Shown: positions 42,897 through 51,385, counted from the first letter of the stretch. The stretch: DNA of 64,000 nucleotides from Streptomyces phaeofaciens (GCF_014648915.1 NZ_BMSA01000019.1:124001-188000); one strand, 5' to 3'. Numbers and translations are program-made. Notes: a model not told the origin generated them from the letters alone.

Positions 42897-43745
42897 TCAG
42901 TTCACCCGCTCCAGATTGCCGCTGCGCACCAGAGTGTTCACTGTCGCGCCGGGCACATCCAGGGCGGGGGGCTGCACATTCGGGCAGTACGGTGTCTTGT
43001 ACGCGACCGAGGTCACGTACTGCACGCCCTGGCCAGGTTGCTCGAATGCCGGTGCGGTAGGCCCGGCACACACGACGGTGTCCTTCTTCACCCGGTACAG
43101 GTGGTAGTTGTAGGGGTACCGCGCGTCCTCGGTGTTGAGACCGGACGGCGGAATCGAGCGTTCCCCGTACTTGGCGCCGGCCGGCGAGAGGAACTTGCCG
43201 AACTCATTGCCGAAGCGGTCCAGCAGCTGGCCGGGGTGGAGGGTGACCTCAGCCGCGAGGACATTCCCGCTGTTGTCATGGGCGAAGCCGTTGTCCGGAA
43301 CCAGGCTGTACTTCCAGTCGCCCTGGCCGAAGTCCCCAGTCGGGTTCCACCACTTGTTGAGGAACTCCACCGGGGTGAGGGGGCCGAACCGGTTGTAGCC
43401 GCTCAGGATGCCGCCCAGGACCCCGGTGCGCGGCAGCCTCGCCGGGCCGAACCGCCAGTCGTTGCACACGAATTCCGTGTGTGCGTAGGGGTAGGGCGAC
43501 GGCACCAGCCCGAGGCAGCGCGTCTTCTCGCCGTCCGCCCCGGGCCGGCGGTTCTGCTGCCCCTGCTTGCCCCCGTCGGCCGCCCGGTCGGACGCCGGCG
43601 GCGGGGCGGCGACCGCCGGTGTCAGGGAGCGATCGGCGGGGGACGTCCGCATGTCCACGGCAGCGGACGCGGGAGCGCTGAGCAGAAGGGAACCGGCAAG
43701 GCCGGCCGTCGCGGCCACGCTCGCACACCATCGACGGATTGCCAC
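42897..43745 (-). CDS. Secreted TNT-domain NAD+ glycohydrolase toxin
   Basis: 282 residues from GTG 43745, chosen because CGGAGG lies five nt upstream (a GTG at 43787 lacks one). A Sec signal peptide ends near SAPASA-A. A Pro/Ala linker and a domain with Cys77 and Cys94 precede the TNT domain, where LLDRFG (Arg177), YNYHLYRV (His215) and QGVQY (Gln242) match the active-site R, H and Q of the tuberculosis necrotizing toxin. FLSPAG, the RSIPP segment and EQPGQG also match. TNT enzymes destroy NAD+ and NADP+. Four mature Cys suit extracellular disulfides. Confidence 0.87.
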   Translation of the reverse strand: MAIRRWCASVAATAGLAGSLLLSAPASAAVDMRTSPADRSLTPAVAAPPPASDRAADGGKQGQQNRRPGADGEKTRCLGLVPSPYPYAHTEFVCNDWRFGPARLPRTGVLGGILSGYNRFGPLTPVEFLNKWWNPTGDFGQGDWKYSLVPDNGFAHDNSGNVLAAEVTLHPGQLLDRFGNEFGKFLSPAGAKYGERSIPPSGLNTEDARYPYNYHLYRVKKDTVVCAGPTAPAFEQPGQGVQYVTSVAYKTPYCPNVQPPALDVPGATVNTLVRSGNLERVN

Positions 43746-43952
43746 TGATGCCTCCGAAAGATCGAGTCCACGGGGCGTCAGGAGCACCCTGATCCATCAC
43801 AGAAGTCCCGCCGGGGCGCAGCAACACGGGCGGGCCGAACGGGCTCGCCCGCCACTCGTTCGCCAGAGGCGGCTGCGGCCCTCCCGCCCCGGGCCCGACC
43901 GCCCCCGGGCCTGCCCCCGGCACAGGTCCACGTCCGCGTCGCCGGCCCGCGC

Positions 43953-43983
43953 TTGACCCTGCCGCGACGTCAGGCTTTCTACT
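43953..43983 (+). promoter_or_regulatory. MerR-type promoter
   Basis: TTGACC (43953-43958) and a -10-like TTCTACT (43977-43983) are separated by an over-long 18-19 bp spacer, which contains the imperfect palindrome CCTGCCGCGACGTCAGG. This is the layout of autoregulated MerR promoters. The MerR start follows seven bp after. Confidence 0.7.
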
Positions 43984-43989
43984 GGAGAC

Positions 43990-44742
43990 ATGCGGATCGG
44001 AGAACTCGCCGAGGCCGTCGGCGTGACCACGCGGACCGTCCGGCACTACCACCACCTGGGGCTGCTGCCCGAGCCCGAGCGGCGCGCCAACGGCTATCGC
44101 GACTACTCGCTGCGGCACGCCGTCACCCTCGCCCGGATCCGGCGGCTGACCGAGCTGGGTCTGGGCCTGGCGGAGGTGCGGGACGTGCTCGCGGACGACG
44201 CCGGGAAGGACCTCGTCGAGGTGCTGACCGAGCTGGACGAGGATCTGGCCCGGCAGGAGAGGGCGATCCGGGAGCGCCGGGCCCGGCTGCGGGAGCTGCT
44301 GGACGTGGAGGAGCTGCCCGCCGAGGGCCCGGTCTCGCCCGAGCTGGCCGCCCTGTTCGCGCGGACGGCGGCCGAGCTGAGCGACTCCCCGATGGCGGCC
44401 CGGGACCGTGAGGTGCTCGCGCTGATCGAGACGGCCGCGAGCCCCGAGGAGCGGGAGCGGCTGCTGACGGTGGTGGGCGCGGTCGTGGCCTCGCCGGAGG
44501 CGGTGGCCCACGCCAACGAGGCGTACGCGCTGCTCGACGCGCTCGCCGACGCCGGCCCGGACGACCCCCGGGTGGAGACGGCCGCTCGCCGGCTCGCCGA
44601 GTGCACCCCGCGCGAGCTGCTCCCCGAGGCGGGGGTCGTCGATGACGACAACAGCTTCCTGCGGGCGCTGTACGCGGACTTCGCCCCGGCGCAGGCGGAG
44701 GCGATCCGCCGGACGCTGCGCATCCTCGCGGAGGGGACATGA
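43990..44742 (+). CDS. MerR family transcriptional regulator
   Basis: 250 residues. The N-terminal MerR helix-turn-helix (MRIGELAEAVGVTTRTVRHYHHLGLL) and wing (ERRANGYRDYS) are clear, followed by the long dimerisation helix (about 75-105) and a C-terminal helical domain without Cys pairs, so drug or organic effectors are likelier than metals. Start ATG 43990. It overlaps the next gene by 4 nt (ATGA), and the linked gene is its probable target. It is divergent from the TNT toxin gene, 244 bp away. Confidence 0.93.
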   Translation: MRIGELAEAVGVTTRTVRHYHHLGLLPEPERRANGYRDYSLRHAVTLARIRRLTELGLGLAEVRDVLADDAGKDLVEVLTELDEDLARQERAIRERRARLRELLDVEELPAEGPVSPELAALFARTAAELSDSPMAARDREVLALIETAASPEERERLLTVVGAVVASPEAVAHANEAYALLDALADAGPDDPRVETAARRLAECTPRELLPEAGVVDDDNSFLRALYADFAPAQAEAIRRTLRILAEGT

Positions 44743-45341
44743 GAACGGCGGCGGCCCTCGTCCGGCACGAGCTGCGGCTGTTCGCGAGCCTGCTGCGGTG
44801 GGCGGCCCGGCGGCCGCACGGGGTCGGGGACGGGCGGGCGTTCGGGTACGCGCGGGGGCAGGGCGCGGTGATGGCCGGGTTCGGGTTCGTGTGCGCCGTC
44901 GAGACGTTCACGATGTCCGTGCTGCTGCGCCAGTGGCCCGCCGCGCACCGGGTGGTGCTGGTCCTGGACCTCTACACGCTGTTCGTCGTGGCCGGCCTGT
45001 ACGCGGCGTCGGCGGTCCGCCCGCACGTCCTGTACGACGACGTCCTGCGCGTCCGCCGGGCCGTCCATGTCGATCTACGGGTCCCGCTGGACCGGATCGC
45101 GGCCGTCCGCCGGGAGACGCGCACCACGCACGAGCGCGCCGCCGGTGAGCTGAACCTGCCGGTCGGCTCGCAGACCACCGTCACGCTCGAACTCACCGGG
45201 CCGGTCACCCAGGTCACGTTCCTCGGCCGCCGCCGGGAGATCACCCTGATCCGGCTGCACGCCGACGACGCCCGCGCGCTGGCCGGTGCCGTCACGCGGG
45301 CACGAACCGGACCGTCGGTCCCGCGGGATCGGCCTCGGTGA
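44739..45341 (+). CDS. Membrane protein with C-terminal PH-like domain
   Basis: 200 residues: two membrane segments around 45-64 and 72-95, then a cytoplasmic beta-rich region (VLYDDVLRVRRAVHVDLRVPLDRIAAVRRE...TLELTGPVTQVTFLGRRREITLIRL) like the bacterial PH domain. Coupled by ATGA overlap to the MerR regulator. The last about 50 bp overlap the convergent RNB nuclease gene. It may be a membrane-stress or drug-response protein; this is an inference from the MerR link. Confidence 0.82.
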   Translation: MRTAAALVRHELRLFASLLRWAARRPHGVGDGRAFGYARGQGAVMAGFGFVCAVETFTMSVLLRQWPAAHRVVLVLDLYTLFVVAGLYAASAVRPHVLYDDVLRVRRAVHVDLRVPLDRIAAVRRETRTTHERAAGELNLPVGSQTTVTLELTGPVTQVTFLGRRREITLIRLHADDARALAGAVTRARTGPSVPRDRPR

Positions 45342-46725
45342 GGCGGACGCGCAGCCGCTCGCCGAGGGGCAGGGGGTCGCCGTCGATGCGGCCGATGACG
45401 GCCGGGGACTCCAGCTGGACGGTGCCGACGGTGGGCCGGCGCTCGTCCACGTCGACGACGCAGCCGTCGAACTCCTCCCCCACCCGGCCCCCGAGCAGGG
45501 CGGCCTCCACGGTGTCGACGCAGGCCCGCTCGACGGCGGCCGCGCGCCGCCCGCCCTCCGCCATCTCCTTCGGCAGCGCGTCCAGCGCGGCCGGCACCCA
45601 GTCGGGCGGGGCCTCGCCGGCGACGGCGGCGAGGCACAGGGCGGTGGTGTAGCGGTCGACGAGCCGGCGCAGCGGGGCCGTGCAGTGGGTGTAGGGCGCG
45701 GCGACGGCGGAGTGGGTGGTGATCTCGGGGAGCCGCCCGTCGCGGAAGACCGTGTAGCCGGCGCCGCGCAGCAGGGTGGTGCACTCCTGGAGGAAGGCCG
45801 CGTGACGGGGTTCGTGCGGGTCGAGGGAGCGGATGAGCCTCGCGTACGAGACGTGGTGCGGCCAGTCGATGCGCAGTGCGTGCGCGGTGTGCCGCAGCCG
45901 GCCGACGGCGCCGTCGGGGGCGGTGGGCAGGGTGCGCAGGACGCCCGTGCCGGAGGCGAGCATCAGGTCGGCGGCGGCCATCCCGGTGAGCAGGGAGAGC
46001 TGGGCGTTCCAGCCCTCGGCGGGCAGCGGGGCGCGGTAGGTCAGTGCGTAGGCCCGGTCGTGTTCGACGATCTCCTGCTCGGGCACGTTCAGCGAGATCC
46101 CGCCGCGCTCCTCCTCCAGCCGCTCCCGCAGCCGCCCCACGGTGGCCAGCAGCCGCAGCGGCTCCTCCGCGGTCCCCGCGTCGATCCGCCGCTGTACGTC
46201 GGGGTAGTCGAGTCTGGCCCGGCTGCGGACGAGGGCGCGGTGGACGTCGACGGCGACGGTACGGCCGTCCGCGTCGAGGTCGAGGGTCCACAGCGCGGCG
46301 GGCCGGTCGTGGCCGGGGAGCAGGCTGGCGGCGCCCTCGCTGAGGACGGCCGGGTGCAGCGGGATCTTGCCGTCGGGGAAGTAGAGGGTGGTCACCCGGC
46401 GGTGCGCCTCGACGTCCACCGGTCCGCCGGGTACGACGAAGGCGGCGACGTCGGCGATGGCGTACCGGAGGCGGTAGCCGGTGCCGTGCCGGGCCAGGTG
46501 CAGCGCCTGGTCGAGGTCGTCGGCGCCGGGCGGGTCCACGGTGACGAAGGGGATGTCGGTCGCGTCGTGGTCCGGGAGCGCCGGCGCCTTGGCCGCCCGT
46601 TCCGCCTCGGCCAGCACACCGAGCGGGAAGGCGAGCGGCACACCGAGTTCGGTGCGCAGCGAGGCGAGGGCGGCCCGGAGGGGCGCTTCGGGGGCACCGG
46701 TCACGCGGAGGGGGCGGCGGGGCAT
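45292..46725 (-). CDS. RNB-domain exoribonuclease (RNase II family)
   Basis: 477 residues, a compact actinobacterial RNase II-like enzyme that degrades RNA 3' to 5'. The RNB domain begins early: FVTVDPPGADDLDQAL carries the catalytic aspartates, followed by YAIADVAAFV, LYFPDGKIPLHPAVLSEGAASL and PYTHCTAPLRRLVDRY. A C-terminal S1-like domain (EEFDGCVVDVDERRPTVGTVQLESPAVIGRI) ends the protein. ATG at 46725. It is convergent with, and overlaps by 50 bp, the membrane protein gene. Confidence 0.93.
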   Translation of the reverse strand: MPRRPLRVTGAPEAPLRAALASLRTELGVPLAFPLGVLAEAERAAKAPALPDHDATDIPFVTVDPPGADDLDQALHLARHGTGYRLRYAIADVAAFVVPGGPVDVEAHRRVTTLYFPDGKIPLHPAVLSEGAASLLPGHDRPAALWTLDLDADGRTVAVDVHRALVRSRARLDYPDVQRRIDAGTAEEPLRLLATVGRLRERLEEERGGISLNVPEQEIVEHDRAYALTYRAPLPAEGWNAQLSLLTGMAAADLMLASGTGVLRTLPTAPDGAVGRLRHTAHALRIDWPHHVSYARLIRSLDPHEPRHAAFLQECTTLLRGAGYTVFRDGRLPEITTHSAVAAPYTHCTAPLRRLVDRYTTALCLAAVAGEAPPDWVPAALDALPKEMAEGGRRAAAVERACVDTVEAALLGGRVGEEFDGCVVDVDERRPTVGTVQLESPAVIGRIDGDPLPLGERLRVRLTEADPAGPTVRFVPA

Positions 46726-46822
46726 ACCAGCGAGCGTAGGACGCGGGCGGGGAGGCGGCACGCCGTACGCTGTCCAGTGCCCTGACCGGCCGTCGTTGAG
46801 CGTTGTCCGAAGGAGATTCCGC

Positions 46823-47605
46823 GTGCTCGTCCTGCTGCCCCCGTCCGAAGGCAAGGCCGCTTCCGGTCGTGGCGCCCCGCTGAAGCCCGAGGCCCTGTCC
46901 CTGCCGGGGCTGGCCGCCGCCCGTGACGCGGTCCTCGGCGAGCTGGTCGAGCTGTGCGCGGGCGACGAGGAGAAGGCGCGCGAGGTGCTCGGGCTGAGCG
47001 AGGGGCTGCGCGGCGAGGTCGGGAAGAACACGGAGCTGCGCACGGCGGGCGCGCGTCCGGCCGGGGAGATCTACACGGGTGTCCTGTACGACGCCCTGGG
47101 TCTGGCCTCCCTGGACGCGGCCGCGAAGAAGCGGGCCGCCCGTTCCCTGCTGGTGTTCTCGGGGCTGTGGGGCGCCGTCCGGGTGACCGACCGCATCCCG
47201 TCGTACCGCTGCTCGATGGGGGTGAAGCTGCCCGGTCTGGGGGCGCTGGGCGCGCACTGGCGTACGCCGATGGCGGCCGTGCTGCCCGAGGCGGCCGGGG
47301 ACGGGCTGGTCCTGGATCTGCGGTCGGCGGCGTACGCGGCCGCGTGGCGGCCGAAGGGCGAGGTGGCCGGGCGGACGGCGACCGTGCGTGTGCTGCACGC
47401 GCCGACGCGGAAGGTCGTCAGCCACTTCAACAAGGCGACGAAGGGGCGGATCGTCCGGGGGCTGCTGACGGCGGGGATCGCGCCCGAGGGGCCGGCGGAG
47501 CTGGTGGAGGCGCTGCGGGACCTGGGGTACGTGGTGGAGGTGGGGACGCCGGCGCGGGCGGGGTCCCCGTGGACGCTGGACGTGCTGGTGGACGAGGTGC
47601 ACTGA
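46823..47605 (+). CDS. yaaA: Peroxide stress protein YaaA (DUF328)
   Basis: 260 residues in the YaaA family, which in E. coli limits free iron during peroxide stress. Family features are LLPPSEGK at the start, YTGVLYDALG, FSGLWGAVRVTDRIPSYR, and HFNKATKGRIVRGLL near the C-terminus. GAAGGAG precedes the GTG at 46823. It is divergent from the RNB gene and upstream of eda; no obvious OxyR or iron box is seen. Confidence 0.93.
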   Translation: MLVLLPPSEGKAASGRGAPLKPEALSLPGLAAARDAVLGELVELCAGDEEKAREVLGLSEGLRGEVGKNTELRTAGARPAGEIYTGVLYDALGLASLDAAAKKRAARSLLVFSGLWGAVRVTDRIPSYRCSMGVKLPGLGALGAHWRTPMAAVLPEAAGDGLVLDLRSAAYAAAWRPKGEVAGRTATVRVLHAPTRKVVSHFNKATKGRIVRGLLTAGIAPEGPAELVEALRDLGYVVEVGTPARAGSPWTLDVLVDEVH

Positions 47606-47653
47606 CCCGGTCCCCCGCGGCGGCCGCACCACAGGGTGACGACACCGAGCGCA

Positions 47654-47689
47654 TTGCAGCATGTGCAACGACCTTTGCGCAGACTGCAC
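47654..47689. promoter_or_regulatory. Two similar operator-like sites upstream of eda
   Basis: TTGCAGCATGTGCAA (47654-47668) is a perfect inverted repeat with a 5-bp centre. TTGCGCAGACTGCAC (47675-47689) repeats the TTGC-N6-TGCA framework. Their starts are 21 bp apart, two helical turns, so a regulator dimer could bind both on one face. The second ends 22 bp before the eda start. Confidence 0.6.
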
Positions 47690-47710
47690 CACCCGGGCAG
47701 GATGAGGCGC

Positions 47711-48379
47711 ATGGCCTCCCCTCTGCCCTCAGCCGCGGCCGCCTCCGTGCTGGATCTCGCGCCCGTCCTGCCCGTGGTGGTCGTCCGGGACGCCGCCGAC
47801 GCCGTACCGCTGGCGCGGGCGCTGGTGGCGGGCGGGCTGCCCGCCATCGAGGTGACCCTGCGCACCCCGGCCGCGCTCGGCGCGATCCGGGAGATCGCGG
47901 ACGCGGTGCCGCAGGCGGTGGTCGGCGCCGGGACGGTGATCGCGCCGGAGCAGGTCACGGCGTGCGTGGAGGCGGGCGCGCGGTTCCTGGTGAGCCCCGG
48001 CTGGACGGACACCCTGCTGGCGGCGATGCGGGCGTCCGGTGTGCCGTGTCTGCCGGGGGTGTCGACCGCCTCGGAGGTCGTCGCGCTCCTGGAGCGCGGG
48101 GTGCGGGAGATGAAGTTCTTCCCGGCGCAGGCGGCGGGCGGCACGGCCTATCTGCGGTCCCTGGCCGGACCTCTGCCGCAGGCCCGTTTCTGCCCGACCG
48201 GCGGGGTCGGTCCCGGCAATGCGGCGGAGTATCTGTCACTGCCCAACGTCGGCTGCGTGGGCGGAAGTTGGATGGTTCCGGCGGAGGCGGTGGCGGCGCG
48301 GGACTGGGCCCGGGTCGAGGACCTGGCGCGCGCCGCCGCCTCCCTCGGACTCAGGGCCGCAGATGGGACGTGTCGTTGA
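47711..48379 (+). CDS. eda: 2-keto-3-deoxy-6-phosphogluconate aldolase
   Basis: 222 residues, class I aldolase splitting KDPG (or KHG) to pyruvate and an aldehyde, in Entner-Doudoroff or sugar-acid metabolism. Active-site residues: Glu47 and Arg51 in IEVTLRT, and the Schiff-base Lys135 in REMKFFPAQAAGG. GAGTVIAPEQ and FCPTGGV are family motifs. ATG 47711 has GGATGAGG upstream; ATG 47702 would add three residues. The 3' end overlaps the RNase H/phosphatase gene by 29 bp. Confidence 0.94.
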   Translation: MASPLPSAAAASVLDLAPVLPVVVVRDAADAVPLARALVAGGLPAIEVTLRTPAALGAIREIADAVPQAVVGAGTVIAPEQVTACVEAGARFLVSPGWTDTLLAAMRASGVPCLPGVSTASEVVALLERGVREMKFFPAQAAGGTAYLRSLAGPLPQARFCPTGGVGPGNAAEYLSLPNVGCVGGSWMVPAEAVAARDWARVEDLARAAASLGLRAADGTCR

Positions 48380-49766
48380 ACAGGCGGACGCTGGCGTTGC
48401 CGTCGGCGTAGTACGCCACCGCCGACAGCGAGGCCGCCGACAGTTCCATCCGGAACAGCGACTCGGGCGGGGCGCCCAGGGCGAGCCGTACCAGGGTCTT
48501 GATCGGGGTCACATGGGTGACGAGCAGGACCGTGCGGCCCGCGTACGCCGCGACCAGCTTGTCGCGGGTGGCCGCGAGCCGGGTCGCGGTGGCCGCGAAG
48601 CTCTCGCCGCCGCCCGTGGGTTCGGCTTCCGGATCGGCGAGCCAGCGGTTCAGGTCGTCCGGGTGGCGGTCGCGGACCTCGCCGAAGGTCAGCCCCTCCC
48701 AGGCGCCGAAGTCGGTCTCGATCAGCCCGTCCTCGACGGTGACCTCCAGGCCGAGCCGGGCGGCGACGGCCCCGGCGGTCTCCCGGGTGCGGGCGAGCGG
48801 GGAGGCGAGGATGTGCTGGACGGTCCCGCGCCGGGCGAGCGCCGCGGCGACCCGCTCGGCCTGTTCCCGGCCGACGTCGGAGAGGGAGGGGTCGCTGCCG
48901 CCGCTCCCGGAGAACCGCTTCTGCGGGGTGAGGGGCGTCTCGCCGTGCCGGAGCAGCACGAAGGTGGCCGGGGCGCCGAGGTCGGGGGGCGCGGCCCAGC
49001 CCACGGAGGGCGTGGCGGCCGGGGCCGCGGACGCCCGGTGGGACGGGGCGGCGAGGGTACGGGCGGCACGCAGGTCGGCGTCGGCGGTGGTGTCGGGCCT
49101 GGTGGAGGCCGCGGTGGCGGCCGCGGTGGCGGCCGCGGTGGCGGCCGTGGTGGCGCCCTCCGGGGCCGGCGTCGGCGTCGTGCTCCGCGCCGCGGCCGGC
49201 ACCGGGCCGTCCGCGTCCCGTGTCCGGGCCAGTGCCTCACGGGCCTTCGCCGCGCCCGCGGTCGCGTCCCCGGGCGGGCCCGACGGCTCGGGAAGGGCCC
49301 GGGAGGCCGCGGACGTGTCCAGGGCGGCCCGTGACGCCGCCGGATCCCACTGCTCGCCCCGCTTGCCGGCGTCCATGGCCTCGTTGGCCAGACGGTCGGC
49401 GTGCTTGTTGCGCTCGCGCGGGATCCACTCGTAGGAGACCTGGCCGGCCGGGAGGACCCGCGCGGCCTCCGCGGCGAGCGGCTTCATGTCGGGGTGCTTG
49501 ATCTTCCAGCGCCCCGACATCTGCTCGACGACGAGCTTGGAGTCCATCCGGACGCGGACCGTGGCCGACGGATCCAGCTCACGGGCGGCGCGCAGGCCGG
49601 CCACCAGACCCCGGTACTCGGCCACGTTGTTGGTGGCGACGCCGATGTACTCGGCGCGCTCGGCGAGGGTCTCCCCCGTCGCCGCGTCGATCACCACGCT
49701 GCCGTAGCCCGCGGGCCCCGGGTTGCCCCGCGACCCGCCGTCCGCCTCGACGATGAACTCCCGCAC
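48351..49766 (-). CDS. rnhC: Bifunctional RNase H / acid phosphatase (CobC-like)
   Basis: 471 residues in the actinobacterial two-domain layout. The RNase HI domain (1-145) has Asp9, Glu50, Asp75 and Asp124 (ADGG, EYRG, MDSK, HADR), cutting RNA in RNA-DNA hybrids. The C-terminal histidine-phosphatase domain has LLRHGETPLT, ETDFGAWEG and THVTPIK, related to alpha-ribazole phosphatase CobC. The linker (about 150-265) is Ala/Thr-rich and encoded by a 12-bp tandem repeat. Start ATG 49766. Directly downstream of the zinc-ribbon gene (12 nt gap). Confidence 0.95.
   Translation of the reverse strand: MREFIVEADGGSRGNPGPAGYGSVVIDAATGETLAERAEYIGVATNNVAEYRGLVAGLRAARELDPSATVRVRMDSKLVVEQMSGRWKIKHPDMKPLAAEAARVLPAGQVSYEWIPRERNKHADRLANEAMDAGKRGEQWDPAASRAALDTSAASRALPEPSGPPGDATAGAAKAREALARTRDADGPVPAAARSTTPTPAPEGATTAATAAATAAATAASTRPDTTADADLRAARTLAAPSHRASAAPAATPSVGWAAPPDLGAPATFVLLRHGETPLTPQKRFSGSGGSDPSLSDVGREQAERVAAALARRGTVQHILASPLARTRETAGAVAARLGLEVTVEDGLIETDFGAWEGLTFGEVRDRHPDDLNRWLADPEAEPTGGGESFAATATRLAATRDKLVAAYAGRTVLLVTHVTPIKTLVRLALGAPPESLFRMELSAASLSAVAYYADGNASVRLFNDTSHLRP
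49105..49155. repeat. 12-bp tandem repeat encoding Ala/Thr linker
   Basis: About four copies of a GCCGCGGTGGCG-type unit with one variant at each end encode a TAATAAATAAAT-like stretch in the linker of the RNase H/phosphatase. Being a multiple of three, copy changes would alter only linker length. Confidence 0.8.
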
Positions 49767-49778
49767 GCCGCAGACCCC

Positions 49779-50522
49779 TTACAGACCGGATTCCGACGTA
49801 CGCACCAGGATCCGGCCGCAGTTCTCGCACCGCACGACCGTGTCGGACGCCGCCTTGCGGATCTCGTTCAGCTCGGTGATGGCCAGCTCCTGGCGGCAGC
49901 CCTGGCAGGAGCGCGCGTACAGCTTGGCCGCGCCGATGCCGCCCTGCTGCTGGCGCAGCTTGTCGTAGAGCTTGAGCAGCTCGGCGGGGACGGCCCCGGA
50001 GACGACCTCGCGCTCCTTGGTGACCGTGGCGGCCTCGCCGTCGATCTCCTCGAAGGCGGCGACCCGGCGCGCGGTCGCGTCGTCGATCTTCCCCTGGACG
50101 GCGCCGACGCGCTCGGTCAGCTCGGCGGCCCGCTCCTGCGCGGACTCGCGGCGCTCCATGACCTCCAGGACGATGTCCTCGAGGTCGCCCTGGCGCTTGG
50201 CGAGGGAGACGATCTCCTTCTGGAGGTTCTCCAGGTCCTTGGGCGAGCTGACGGCGCCGGAGTCGAGGCGCTGCTGGTCGCGGGCGGCGCGCTGGCGCAC
50301 CTGGTCCACGTCCTGCTCGGCCTTCGTCTGCTCGCGGGCGGTGTCGCTCTCCTCGGTCTGCGCGGCCACGAGAAGGTCGCGCAGCTGCGTCAGATCCTTG
50401 GTGAGCGACTCGATCTCGGCGTGCTCGGGCAGCGACCTCCGCTTGTGCGCGAGCTGCTGGAGCCGGACGTCGAGGGCCTGGACGTCGAGGAGTCGGATCT
50501 GGTCGGCGGGCTCGGCGTTCAG
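49779..50522 (-). CDS. Zinc-ribbon coiled-coil protein (C4-type, DUF164 family)
   Basis: 247 residues: a long coiled coil (about 15-180, rich in Glu, Arg, Leu, Gln) followed by a C-terminal zinc ribbon with CQGCRQE and CENCGRI (two CxxC pairs). The start appears to be CTG 50522: it sits in CTGA overlapping the Nif3 stop, GGAG lies seven nt upstream, and no ATG, GTG or TTG fits the conserved ADQIRLLDVQALDVRLQQLAHKR beginning. The family is found next to Nif3 and RNase H genes throughout actinobacteria. Its role is unclear, perhaps nucleic-acid binding. Confidence 0.88.
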   Translation of the reverse strand: MNAEPADQIRLLDVQALDVRLQQLAHKRRSLPEHAEIESLTKDLTQLRDLLVAAQTEESDTAREQTKAEQDVDQVRQRAARDQQRLDSGAVSSPKDLENLQKEIVSLAKRQGDLEDIVLEVMERRESAQERAAELTERVGAVQGKIDDATARRVAAFEEIDGEAATVTKEREVVSGAVPAELLKLYDKLRQQQGGIGAAKLYARSCQGCRQELAITELNEIRKAASDTVVRCENCGRILVRTSESGL

Positions 50523-51385
50523 TTGGGGGCTCCAGAGGTTTTCGTCGGGTCGGACGCCGCGTGGGCGGTCCAGGGGTCGGTGACCGTGCGGGAGACATGG
50601 ACCCTGAGGTCCCATCCGTGACGGTCGGAGATCTCGTCGAGCTGGGCTGCGGCCAGCTCGCACCAGGGCCATTCGGTGGCCCAGTGCGCCGCGTCGAGCA
50701 GCGCGAGAGGAGTGTGGGCGGCGCGGTCCGCGAGGAACTCGGACGCCGGGTGGTGGCGCAGGTCCGCGGTGAGGAAGGCGTCGACGCCGGCCGCGCGGAC
50801 ATGGTCGAAGAGGCTGTCGCCGGAGCCTCCGCTGACGGCGACGGTCCGTACGACCGCCTCCGGGTCGCCGGCCACCCGGATGCCCTGCGCGGTGGCGGGC
50901 AGCCGCTCGGCGGCGCGGGCGGCCAACTCGCGGACGGTGAGCGGGTGGTCCAGCTCGCAGATCCGCCCGAGGCCGCGACGGCCGGCGGGGTCGCCCGCGT
51001 CGGGCACGAGGGGCCGTACGACCCGCAGGTCGAGGGCGCCGGCGAGGGCGTCGCTCACGCCCGGGTCGGCGGTGTCGGCGTTGGTGTGGGCGACGTGCAG
51101 CGCGATGTCGTTCTTGATGAGGGTGTGCACCACGCGGCCCTTGAAGGTGGAGGCCGCGACGGTGGTGGTGCCCCGCAGATACAGGGGGTGGTGGGTCACC
51201 AGCAGGTCGGCCCCGAGCTTCACGGCCTCGTCGACGATCTCCTGCACGGGGTCGACGGCGAACAGAACCCGGGAGACGTCCTGGTCCGGCTCCCCCACGA
51301 CGGTTCCGACCGCGTCCCAGGACTCGGCCCGTTCGGCGGGCCACAGGTTCTCCAGCGCGGCGATGACTTCAGACAGACGGGGCAC
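50519..51385 (-). CDS. Nif3-like dinuclear metal centre hexameric protein
   Basis: 288 residues in the Nif3/DUF34 family (toroidal hexamer with two metals per subunit). Metal motif LLVTHHPLYLRG and VHVAHTNADTADPGVSDALA are present, and the C-terminal DLRHHPASEFLADRAAHTPLALLDAAHWATEW carries further ligands. Start GTG 51385. A proposed GTP cyclohydrolase-like or metal-related function remains unproven. It is translationally coupled to the zinc-ribbon gene and followed by rnhC, a conserved three-gene block. Confidence 0.93.
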   Translation of the reverse strand: MPRLSEVIAALENLWPAERAESWDAVGTVVGEPDQDVSRVLFAVDPVQEIVDEAVKLGADLLVTHHPLYLRGTTTVAASTFKGRVVHTLIKNDIALHVAHTNADTADPGVSDALAGALDLRVVRPLVPDAGDPAGRRGLGRICELDHPLTVRELAARAAERLPATAQGIRVAGDPEAVVRTVAVSGGSGDSLFDHVRAAGVDAFLTADLRHHPASEFLADRAAHTPLALLDAAHWATEWPWCELAAAQLDEISDRHGWDLRVHVSRTVTDPWTAHAASDPTKTSGAPN

